NCBI GenBank assembly: GCA_938008185.1
Contig: CALLLR010000181.1
Location: forward strand, 1-45,149
DNA: 45,149 bases
From: an uncultured Saprospiraceae bacterium
Lineage (GTDB): Bacteria; Bacteroidota; Bacteroidia; Chitinophagales; Saprospiraceae
Reading direction: 5' to 3'
Shown here: positions 16,901 to 24,363 of the stretch, one piece after another
How the letters are laid out: each line of letters begins with the position of its first letter
How positions within the stretch are numbered: the first letter of the stretch is position 1
Notes under the pieces: model-generated
What the model saw: the letters and a program-made list of their open reading frames with translations, nothing else
The model's database searches: none
Told to the model about the DNA's origin: nothing
Translations under genes and position numbers: made by a program

Positions 16901-19900
16901 AGATTTCACAAAATATCACCAGGCGAATGTCATTCCTTCTTCTACCCTTCCCGCCCAGGATGGAATCACCGCTTCGGTTTCCTGGGATTTAAACATAAAA
17001 AACACAAAAGCACAGGCTACGAATACCTGGTTTTACCTGAATGATGAAAGTGGAAATATTACCGTTCAGGAAGTAAAAAATAATCAAACGCAAGAGGTTT
17101 TAGTCCCGGTGAATGGCTTTTATCAGCTAGGCAACTTAGCGCAAGGAGCAATACAGAATTTTCAAATTTTAGCTACCTATAATTCCTGTGATTTATCCAC
17201 CCTGCAGGTAACATCCGGGTCCGGCTGTGAAGGTTATCCAGTAGCATTGGCGGATTTTTCTTGCCAAACTAAAACGCTGGATCTGACACTGGCTCCGCAA
17301 CATTCTGAATTACAGGTCAGACTTGCTAATACGGTAAATCCACTGGACGAATGTAATAACCGCATCACCGTGGAGATTGAAATGCTAAGTTCAAAGTTGG
17401 CCACCGTAGATAATCTGTTCATCGATATTATTCCTCCAACAAGCCAAACGGTGACAATTGAAACTGGAAGCACAGAGGTCTTATATCCTTCTTCCCAAAA
17501 CTACTTCCCGATCACTGATCCCATATTACAAAATGACCGTTATACCATCAACGGTTCAGATCTGGACCCAATGATAGGTGATCACGGCTTAATCGGAGTA
17601 ACCGATTTGACAGCAAACAAAGTCCGCGTAAAATTCAATTTATTATTAGCAACTAATTATCGACCAGGTGAAATTATTTACTTCGAAATAGGCGGCCAAA
17701 GACCTTGTGGTAATCCTCTGCCTACGATCACTTCCGCTTTTGATCCCAATGCCAGTTTCGGCAAACCTGAACATATTGGGTTGGAAGCCATCTCCGATGC
17801 CTGGGCCACTGCCTGGGGCGATTATGATAATGATGGAAATGTGGACTTATTCGTAACCAATTATTCGCCGGATACACCAAATTTATTATACCACAACAAT
17901 GGAAACGCTACTTTTACGCAAGTAACCACCGGGCCAATTGCTACCGATTTGGCTAGTTCACTGGCAGCTACCTGGGGCGATTATGACAATGATGGCGATC
18001 TGGACCTTTACGTTGGTAATAATATTGGTGATGAAAATTTTCTTTACCGAAATAACGGAGGAACTTTCAGCCGGATCATGAGTGATCCAGCCGTCACAGA
18101 TAAAGGCTACGCGCACGGAGTAAGTTGGGTCGATTACGACAATGACGGATACCTGGATTTATTTGTTACTGATTATTTTTCTACTCGCTTTAACCATCTA
18201 TACCATAATAATGGAGATGGAACTTTTGAAGAATCCACCGGCTCTGCCCCTACCCTGGAAGCTGATTTTTCCGTCAGTAGTAGTTGGGGCGATTATAATT
18301 CAGATGGATTGGTAGATTTGTTTGTTTGTAACACTCAGGGAAATGACAATAGCCTTTATAAAAATCTGGGGAATGGAAATTTCTTGAAAATAAATACGGG
18401 AGATATCGTAAATGATGAGGCCAATTCCGTAGGAGCCAGTTGGGGTGATTATGATAATGATGGTGATCTCGATCTTTTTGTAGCCAACGCCGGAAATCAA
18501 AATAATCTTTTATACCAAAATAATGGAGACGAAACTTTCCTCAAAATAAATACAGGAGCCATTGTAAATGATGGGGGCCATTCCCACGGAAGTGCCTGGG
18601 GCGATTACGACAATGACGGTGACCTGGACTTGTTCGTTGCCAATGATCAAAACCAAAACAATTTTCTTTATTCCAACGATGGGAACGGCAATTTTATAGC
18701 GATTACCAATGACCTTACCCAGGATTCCGGACAATCGTTTGGAGCAGCCTGGGCAGATTATGACAACGATGGAGATATTGACTTATTCGTGGCAAATCAC
18801 CAGTTAAACAAAAATTTCATTTATCAAAATTCAAGAGGAAGATGTCAAAATAAAGCATGCGTTACCCTGGTAGGAACCAATTCTAATCGTTCTGCAATCG
18901 GTACCAAAATTCGCGTAAAGGCAAATATCTACGGAGAGAATGTTTGGCAAATGCGCGAATTATCCGGCCAGACCGGAGGCGGTATTGGTGGACAAAATGA
19001 ACTCAAAACAATTATTGGTTTGGGAGACGCTACGTTGATTGACTCGATGATTATAGAATGGAATTCTGGCTACCGACAAGTTTTAACCAATAAAATACCA
19101 GATGATTGTTTTGTTATTACCGAAAATCAGGGAAGTGAAATTTGTGGCGTAGCTTATTATGATGAAAACAAAAATTGTACGCAGGATTCCGGGGAAAGAG
19201 GAATTCCCAATATGAGAATCGTCCTCCAACCAGGTAACCTGACCGCCGTCACAGATTCCAATGGAAGCTATCGTATTTTGGCCGCTCCGGGTGACTACAC
19301 CATTACACAAAACACCAATCAAACCCAGTGGAATCCATCTTGTACCGAAGCATTCAATCTGACCGTAGTAGGTATTGGTAATAAGTTTTGTGGAAACAAT
19401 TTTGCGGATACCGCAGCTTGTCCTCTACCCGATCTTCAGATAGATATTTCAACTACTGCCCACCGGGTAGGATTTGAAAATCTGATTGCGCTGACCTACC
19501 AAAATTTAGGTACCAAAAAATCTACCAATACAGAATTAAAAGTAAAATTTGGGGATTTTATTACACCCGTTGAAAGCTCTGTTCCATGGACCAGGGTCGA
19601 AGGAGAAAACACTATTTGGGAATTAGGTAACCTGGAATCTGGCGAATCTGTAACCATCTATGTAACTGATTCCGTTTCCACCAATGCCGTTATTGGAGAT
19701 AACCTGCTCCTCGAAGCCACCATTGAGGCGACCGAACAAGACTGTGATATTACGAACAATACTATCCTGGATAACCAACCAGCCGTAGGGGCAATTGATC
19801 CAAATGATATTGCAGTGAGCCCGGAAGGATTCATCGAAAATGATCAGGAATTGATTTATAAAATTAGATTCCAAAACGTTGGAAATACCACCGTCTCTAC

Positions 19901-20474
19901 CGTCAGAATTGAAGACCAACTTCCGGAAGGCCTGGATATAAACACACTGAAAACTGGTTTAACCAGTCATAATTATCAATTCGAAATTCAGGACCAAAAT
20001 CGTTTGGTTTGGACCTTCGAAAACATCAACATGCCGGATAGTCTCACCAATGAAGCCGCCAGTCACGGATTTGTTTTCTTTAAAATCAACCCGATAAAAG
20101 ATTTAACGGACGGAGAAACACTTAAAAACAAGGCATCTATTTTCTTTGATAACGTGGCCCCGATTGAAACGAATACCGTCGTAAACATCATTGGTAAGGC
20201 ACCGGTGCTTACCTACTCTTCCGAACAATTGCAAATATTTCCAAATCCAATGTCCGAGCAGTCGAATATTCGAATTGTTCCATACGAGGGGGAAAACATA
20301 AATATCGTTAGCCTTAGTGTTTTTGATTTATTGGGCAAAAAATTATTTGAAAAATCAGAAATTCATACGACTACCTTCCAATTGAAAAAAGAAGATTTCC
20401 CAACGGGGCACTTCCTCCTCAGAGCCTTAGGTGAAAACGGCCAATGGTATTCCGGCAAAATTCTCATTCGGTAG
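13986..20474 (+). CDS. Giant T9SS-secreted surface protein with seven VCBS repeats
   Basis: The protein has 2162 residues. Its N-terminus is unusual: about 28 polar, acidic residues precede the hydrophobic signal core (WFVFLLGCLIIFLSCIEVEAQS). Residues to about 1250 are Cys-containing beta-sandwich repeats of the DUF11/conserved-repeat type. From about 1265 to 1620 there are seven VCBS/FG-GAP repeats, each with the calcium-loop motif (WGDYDNDGDLDLFV). Next come an ASPIC/UnbV domain (GTKIRVKANIYGENVWQMRELSGQTGG), an SdrD-B-like domain (GVAYYDENKNCTQDSGERGIPNMRI, near 1715) and a DUF7619-like repeat domain (AIDPNDIAVSPEGFI...IRFQNVGNTT). A type A T9SS sorting domain ends it (LQIFPNPMSEQSNI...YSGKILIR). 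It is probably a calcium-stabilised adhesin or matrix protein on the cell surface. Its leader carries the shared dyad and a weak sigma-54-like box. Confidence 0.93.
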   Translation: MNTTHQTSEELKEIIESEEQNIPSWFVFLLGCLIIFLSCIEVEAQSISFNNGVPGQLMVCENGENFTVEFTNTSNAVLNNLDIQILFPDGIEYETGSLTDHSGANVLENNISDLSAVSFSADNLNSGNNIHFSFIATASYDAYTGQLNGTIFSNQVVVNYTGGSETDVTDAYNIFYPALSITQVNPMASTVFVGGSFDQVVTVVNGGYGSLSSFVLKNTYDENLSLDAINLGTLNNDRTEIIFSAADFVNIGNGDGRFDQNESLVITQTMTANGCNNSQNCLTAYWGCDSQTNSSNQKFPFTTVSLFPPNLSIIPSASFASCVDGSADVQQLAITNNGTGPANETQIEILPHSNNQYTRTAEESIRYSLNGNIASLVPIATQPATGYGCLGSNPIDGFTVGLPTIQPGETLFLNWDNYTCTTTSCARVQYVGWQYNGQYTDMCDSRTYDFSGVGQDNNIKNLSTFFESPSDLVDGQTGTYTLNINAATFNLPVGTAPYFEAVFDIPTGLLWSGHAEDLEFVNSQYSWPADQLNYDAATKKLSARYDLPIPENFNLNHSQFNLDLTADCVPNTNWVTVGMQLFHIMDTDCTAPYRIAMTCRETPETQLHCPGTCEQGMVFNGFDIYRTSTGQSDNDLDGLPDATNNLNMSLIKSKRIMTSDTFKTTFIGEVKTSANFPDWSYGYAQSNIPFGDEIDILSARIEILDKNTGQTISCDNVPFSESLTGGIRTVNFDFSPATLAGSGCGIFADFQLENEDEVNLIATYKMTGNIGGNAEQKMITNDFYLSNTPNGSAYQCNDWNGNFTAVGYFYTTWKSEQYNVTTCTETIYQNYYMSIGDCCTNYSGGNMFPYEYRNWSHLETFRVEIPAGYAFVNGAVKQWRTKNTNSTVLETTSITPDTIVGTTHIFNMDGYYIKNGGELNYSDDGYNGQITLEIKPECTVNQAANLPIDYYFSFRENNVLGGNFTAEYTGQTDFTKYHQANVIPSSTLPAQDGITASVSWDLNIKNTKAQATNTWFYLNDESGNITVQEVKNNQTQEVLVPVNGFYQLGNLAQGAIQNFQILATYNSCDLSTLQVTSGSGCEGYPVALADFSCQTKTLDLTLAPQHSELQVRLANTVNPLDECNNRITVEIEMLSSKLATVDNLFIDIIPPTSQTVTIETGSTEVLYPSSQNYFPITDPILQNDRYTINGSDLDPMIGDHGLIGVTDLTANKVRVKFNLLLATNYRPGEIIYFEIGGQRPCGNPLPTITSAFDPNASFGKPEHIGLEAISDAWATAWGDYDNDGNVDLFVTNYSPDTPNLLYHNNGNATFTQVTTGPIATDLASSLAATWGDYDNDGDLDLYVGNNIGDENFLYRNNGGTFSRIMSDPAVTDKGYAHGVSWVDYDNDGYLDLFVTDYFSTRFNHLYHNNGDGTFEESTGSAPTLEADFSVSSSWGDYNSDGLVDLFVCNTQGNDNSLYKNLGNGNFLKINTGDIVNDEANSVGASWGDYDNDGDLDLFVANAGNQNNLLYQNNGDETFLKINTGAIVNDGGHSHGSAWGDYDNDGDLDLFVANDQNQNNFLYSNDGNGNFIAITNDLTQDSGQSFGAAWADYDNDGDIDLFVANHQLNKNFIYQNSRGRCQNKACVTLVGTNSNRSAIGTKIRVKANIYGENVWQMRELSGQTGGGIGGQNELKTIIGLGDATLIDSMIIEWNSGYRQVLTNKIPDDCFVITENQGSEICGVAYYDENKNCTQDSGERGIPNMRIVLQPGNLTAVTDSNGSYRILAAPGDYTITQNTNQTQWNPSCTEAFNLTVVGIGNKFCGNNFADTAACPLPDLQIDISTTAHRVGFENLIALTYQNLGTKKSTNTELKVKFGDFITPVESSVPWTRVEGENTIWELGNLESGESVTIYVTDSVSTNAVIGDNLLLEATIEATEQDCDITNNTILDNQPAVGAIDPNDIAVSPEGFIENDQELIYKIRFQNVGNTTVSTVRIEDQLPEGLDINTLKTGLTSHNYQFEIQDQNRLVWTFENINMPDSLTNEAASHGFVFFKINPIKDLTDGETLKNKASIFFDNVAPIETNTVVNIIGKAPVLTYSSEQLQIFPNPMSEQSNIRIVPYEGENINIVSLSVFDLLGKKLFEKSEIHTTTFQLKKEDFPTGHFLLRALGENGQWYSGKILIR

Positions 20475-20554
20475 CCTTTAGGCTGATAATGGTAACGTAA
20501 ATAAACTTGACACGAGTCCTCCTGTTTTTTTTCGTAGAGATGATCAGCCGTTTG

Positions 20555-20630
20555 GCTTGTTCGCTTGTTGGCCAGTTAGCCCTCTTTTTAAGTAAAAAGA
20601 GGGCTAACTAGCTAATCGGCGAAAATTCCC
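20555..20630 (+). terminator. Long hairpin repeat, copy B; likely terminator of the giant gene
   Basis: GTTAGCCCTCTTTTT (20575-20589) and AAAAAGAGGGCTAAC (20594-20608) form a perfect 15-base stem with loop AAGT. Pairing continues outward with few mismatches to 20562/20621. No long T-run follows, so termination is not certain. Its tail resembles that of the repeat at 3271-3370, so it may also be a dispersed hairpin element. Confidence 0.6.
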
Positions 20631-20663
20631 AAAGACTCATGTTGTTTATTTTATATTCTCCGT

Positions 20664-20678
20664 TTCTAAAAATGAGAA
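20664..20678. promoter_or_regulatory. Candidate upstream activator site 2 (TTCTAAAAATGAGAA)
   Basis: It matches the TTCCCAAAATGAGAA core at 13 of 15 positions and sits in its own dyad (GTTTCT-N7-AGAAAC). Its centre is 80 bp from the GG of the box at 20750, the same spacing as before the giant T9SS gene. Confidence 0.5.
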
Positions 20679-20749
20679 ACCGTATCAAATTGACAATGAA
20701 TAAATTAAAAAACAAATCATAACTAACTGATTTACTGCACTTTAATGAT

Positions 20750-20764
20750 TGGCCATACCTTTGA
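20750..20764 (+). promoter_or_regulatory. Overlapping sigma-54-like and bacteroidetal -7 boxes
   Basis: TGGCCATACCTTTGA reads as GG-N10-GA (a good -24, -12 off by one base). The same bases contain TACCTTTG (20756-20763), a perfect TAnnTTTG -7 box, but without a -33 TTG. Either reading places the transcript start about 30 bases before the DUF1972 gene. Confidence 0.45.
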
Positions 20765-20801
20765 TTAGACCATTGTATACATAATCAATCATCTAACAAC
20801 C

Positions 20802-21968
20802 ATGAATCACACTAAAAGAAAACTAGCCATAATAGGCACCGTTGGGGTGCCTGCCCGCTACGGAGGATTTGAAACCCTGGCGCACCAATTGGTCAAAAAT
20901 TTAAATAAAAAATATCAACTCACCGTATATAATAGTACCAAACATTACAGTTCGAAGGAAAGAATTCCTTCCTGGAATGGAGCAAAGATTAAATATATTC
21001 CATTATCCGCCAATGGTATTCTTAGTATTCCTTACGATATCATTTCCATGATCCACGCAGTATTATTTTGTGAGGTCCTGCTGATTTTAGGCGTATCGGG
21101 TTGTCTGTTTTTACCCATCATAAAATTATTTTTTCCTTTTAGAAAAATCATCGTAAATGTTGACGGACTGGAATGGAGACGCGCCAAATGGTCCAAACCT
21201 GCCAGGTTCTTTTTGTTAGGTAGCGAAAAAATAGCGATCAGGTTTGCGGATGAAATCATTGCGGATAACGCGGCTATTCAAAAATATGTTTTCGACCGAT
21301 ACGGTAAGGTCTGCCGTTTAATCGAATACGGAGCCGACCATAATCAGTCCAGGGCTTTCCAACCAGCAACGCTGAAAAAATTTCCTTTTTTAAAAAATAA
21401 ATATGCTTTTAAAGTCGCCCGAATTGAACCAGAAAATAATGTCCATCTGATTTTAAAAGCATTTGCAAAACAAAATAAACTACCCATTGTGGTGGTAGGA
21501 AACTGGAAAAACAGCGCATACGGTCACTCTTTACTAAATGAATTTAAGACGTTCCCCCACCTGCATTTACTGGATCCAATTTATGAACCTCATTTACTGA
21601 ATCAAATCCGTTCCAATGCAATATTTTATGTACACGGACACAGCGAAGGAGGTACCAACCCTTCACTGGTCGAAGCCATGTATTTAGGTTTACCGATTCT
21701 TTCATTTGATATTATTTACAATAGAATTACTACCGAGAACGAAGCGGTTTATTTTGGAACTGAAAAAACACTGGATATTTTATTAGAAAACCTGGATCAA
21801 CTCAACCCAACACAGATGGCCAGTCGATTGGCAGCGGTGGCCAATCGCAGATATTTATGGTCGGTAATCGCTGACAAGTACAGCCTACTCGTCAGTGGAA
21901 GCTCCCGTGTTGAAGAACCATCTTTTGATTTTGAATTACCCGTAAAGTTACAAAGAGCTATTGCTTAA
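20802..21968 (+). CDS. DUF1972-family glycosyltransferase (rhamnosyltransferase-like)
   Basis: A 388-residue GT-B-fold, GT4-like glycosyltransferase with an N-terminal DUF1972 (PF09314) domain, shown by LAIIGTVGVPARYGGFETLAHQL and IVNVDGLEWRRAKWSKPARFFL. The donor-binding C-terminal half has HGHSEGGTNPSLVEAMYLGLPILSFD. Characterised DUF1972 members include capsule beta-1,4-rhamnosyltransferases (Cps2T type), so transfer of a rhamnose or related sugar to a lipid-linked glycan at the cytoplasmic face is the best guess. There is no signal peptide; a hydrophobic stretch near residues 75-115 may bind membrane. It is the first gene of an operon with a T9SS substrate and a PorP-type protein, 20 bp before the next gene, far from the main glycan cluster. 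Confidence 0.88.
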   Translation: MNHTKRKLAIIGTVGVPARYGGFETLAHQLVKNLNKKYQLTVYNSTKHYSSKERIPSWNGAKIKYIPLSANGILSIPYDIISMIHAVLFCEVLLILGVSGCLFLPIIKLFFPFRKIIVNVDGLEWRRAKWSKPARFFLLGSEKIAIRFADEIIADNAAIQKYVFDRYGKVCRLIEYGADHNQSRAFQPATLKKFPFLKNKYAFKVARIEPENNVHLILKAFAKQNKLPIVVVGNWKNSAYGHSLLNEFKTFPHLHLLDPIYEPHLLNQIRSNAIFYVHGHSEGGTNPSLVEAMYLGLPILSFDIIYNRITTENEAVYFGTEKTLDILLENLDQLNPTQMASRLAAVANRRYLWSVIADKYSLLVSGSSRVEEPSFDFELPVKLQRAIA

Positions 21969-21988
21969 CCCACTGGAATCTTTTTACT

Positions 21989-24316
21989 ATGATAAAATTT
22001 ATTTACACATTACTCTTAATACTATTCACTAATTCGATCTCAGCCCAACTGGTTACCACCGTAGCGGGACAAGCCGAAATAGCCGGAACGGCTGACGGTG
22101 CTGCTTTTGACGCTACGTTTAGCAATCCCCACGGCATCGCCATCGATCAAAATGGAATCGTTTACGTAAGTGATAGATTTAGTCATACTATTCGAAAAAT
22201 AGAGCTGGATGGAACCGTTTCTACCATTGCGGGATTTCCGGGCATCTCTGGCGAACAGGATGGAAGTTCAGACCTGGCTCTTTTTAACGAACCGTGGGGA
22301 CTTTGCGTCGGACCGCAAGGAAATATTTTTGTAGCGGATACGCGTAACAATAAAATTCGGAAAATCACCCCCGAAGGAGTGGTAAGCACCGTCGCAGGGT
22401 CCGGTAATTACGGTACCTCCAATGGAATGGGGACCGCGGCTACTTTTGGTAACCCAACCGGTATTAAGGCGGATGCCCAGGGCACCCTTTACGTAGCAGA
22501 TCACCTTACTCACATCATCCGAAAAATAGATTCGCTGGGATTTGTAACCACGCTTGCCGGGAAACCCTATCAGACGGGAGATGTCGATGGTACGGGCAAT
22601 CAGGCCTCGTTCAATCGCCCCTACGGTTTGACCCTCGACAACGATGGAAATATTCTGGTGGCGGATGAATGGAATCATAAAATCAGAAAAATCACGCCCC
22701 AGGGATCGGTTACTACCGTAGCTGGAACTGGAAATCTAGGTCACCAAAACGGACTCGCCTCATCTGCCGAATTCAACTACCCCTGGGATATGTCGGTAGA
22801 TTCGTCGGGTAATATTTTTGTGGCAGATGGTTATAATTATTTGATTAGAAAGATTACGCCAACGGGACAGGTTTCTACCTACGCGGGTAGCCTGGAAATG
22901 ACCGGAGCGACGGACGGAGAAGGTACCAATGCCCGTTTCAGCGGGGCTACTTCCATTGACTTTTCACCAGTCACCAAAGAGTTATACGTTGGAGATGCCT
23001 ATAACAATTTGATTAGAAAAATAACAGATCTTGAACAAGATGTCTCCATTCATCTGCCTTCTGGTAATCCAATCGTTTGTGAGGGAGATTATGTTTCGAT
23101 AAATGCGCATCCGAATATCTATACAGCCTATCATTTTTACGTCGATAATCAGGTAGTTCAAAGCGGTTCAGATCCAGTTTTTGAAACCAATCAATTGACC
23201 CCTGGAAACCATACTATTCAAGTTTTGGCGGCCGATAATTCAGGAACTTCTTCTTCCAATGAAATCACCGTACAAATAATCGCTGCTAATATTCCAACCA
23301 TTACAACGGTCGGTCCAACCCAATTTTTTGCGGGTGACTCGATTGTTTTAATTGCGAGTTTTGGTAATGAATATTTTTGGTCTACCGGTGCGACCGCTCC
23401 TACTATTTCCGTTTTTGAATCGGGCAGTTATACCGTAGAGGTAGAAGATACCAACGGATGCACGGGTACTTCAGCACCCGTTGAAATTATGGTTCAGGAA
23501 AATCCGGATGCGGCCGTTATCACCCTGTCCGGTGCAGCCACTTTTTGTAAAAACGAACCAACCAGCTTAATCTCAAGTTCTAACCAAAACAATCAATGGT
23601 TAAAAGATGGCTGGGCGATTAACGGGGCCATTGCGCCCACCTACGTGGCTGATGCTACGGGCACTTATCAGGTTCAAGTGACGCATCCTTCGGGAATCAT
23701 AACAATTTCTGAACCGGTAACCATGACCGTTTTGCCCGCCCTGGAAGTTGACTTTTCCGTGTCGGAGATGGAAGGTACCACGGCGGATAGTTTTAGCTTT
23801 AAGGTTACTAATCCGACCATTGCAGCCGTCGAATGGGTATTCGGAGATGGAAATATTTCTAATAATTTCGATCCGGTCCATCAGTACGAAACGCCAGGTT
23901 TTTATACCGTTGAACTTCGTGCGACCAACGAGAACGGTTGCCGGGATACGTTGATTCAAACAGAGATGTTACAGATCAAAGAACCGGAGGAGGAAAGTCC
24001 CGTAATTGAAACCCCTTCCATTCCCAACCCTACGATTAATGAACGTGATTTTTTTATTCCCACTGCCTTCACCCCAAATGGAGACGGAGAAAATGATCTA
24101 CTATACGTGCGAGGAACCAATATCATGGTAACCCATTTGATCATTTACAACCAATGGGGAGAGCTGGTTTTTCAATCATTTTCCCAGGAATATGGCTGGG
24201 ATGGATTGGTTGCTGGCAAAGCCGCACAGATTGGAAATTATGTTTATCTCTTAGCATATACCAATGAAGAAGGTTTACAAAAAAAGGAAACCGGGCATAT
24301 AACTCTGCTCAGATAA
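21989..24316 (+). CDS. NHL-repeat protein with type B (CHU_C) T9SS sorting domain
   Basis: The 775-residue protein has a signal peptide (IKFIYTLLLILFTNSISAQ), six NHL repeats at about 20-345 forming a six-bladed propeller (NPHGIAIDQNGIVYVSDRFSHTIRKI; RPYGLTLDNDGNILVADEWNHKIRKI), three Ig-like segments, a PKD domain (VEWVFGDGNISNNFDPVHQYETPGFYTVEL, near 600-660) and a C-terminal gliding-motility-associated CHU_C domain (FFIPTAFTPNGDGENDLLYVRG...YNQWGELVFQS...GNYVYLLAYTNEEG). Known type B substrates such as F. johnsoniae SprB need a PorP/SprF-type partner encoded next door, and here the next gene is such a protein. It is probably a surface-displayed binding protein. It follows the glycosyltransferase by 20 bp, in one operon. 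Confidence 0.93.
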   Translation: MIKFIYTLLLILFTNSISAQLVTTVAGQAEIAGTADGAAFDATFSNPHGIAIDQNGIVYVSDRFSHTIRKIELDGTVSTIAGFPGISGEQDGSSDLALFNEPWGLCVGPQGNIFVADTRNNKIRKITPEGVVSTVAGSGNYGTSNGMGTAATFGNPTGIKADAQGTLYVADHLTHIIRKIDSLGFVTTLAGKPYQTGDVDGTGNQASFNRPYGLTLDNDGNILVADEWNHKIRKITPQGSVTTVAGTGNLGHQNGLASSAEFNYPWDMSVDSSGNIFVADGYNYLIRKITPTGQVSTYAGSLEMTGATDGEGTNARFSGATSIDFSPVTKELYVGDAYNNLIRKITDLEQDVSIHLPSGNPIVCEGDYVSINAHPNIYTAYHFYVDNQVVQSGSDPVFETNQLTPGNHTIQVLAADNSGTSSSNEITVQIIAANIPTITTVGPTQFFAGDSIVLIASFGNEYFWSTGATAPTISVFESGSYTVEVEDTNGCTGTSAPVEIMVQENPDAAVITLSGAATFCKNEPTSLISSSNQNNQWLKDGWAINGAIAPTYVADATGTYQVQVTHPSGIITISEPVTMTVLPALEVDFSVSEMEGTTADSFSFKVTNPTIAAVEWVFGDGNISNNFDPVHQYETPGFYTVELRATNENGCRDTLIQTEMLQIKEPEEESPVIETPSIPNPTINERDFFIPTAFTPNGDGENDLLYVRGTNIMVTHLIIYNQWGELVFQSFSQEYGWDGLVAGKAAQIGNYVYLLAYTNEEGLQKKETGHITLLR

Positions 24317-24363
24317 GGTACTCCAATTTTTAGAAGTTGTTTAACACAAAAAAATAAAGCAAA

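Noticed and set aside
17780-18830. Periodic DNA that could be mistaken for a tandem or CRISPR-like array
   Set aside because: The periodicity encodes VCBS protein repeats of uneven length in one open frame; there are no constant repeats with unique spacers.
22268-22678. 136-residue minus-strand ORF in the NHL gene
   Set aside because: Open only because the NHL repeats have periodic codon composition; the sense frame has six clear repeats.
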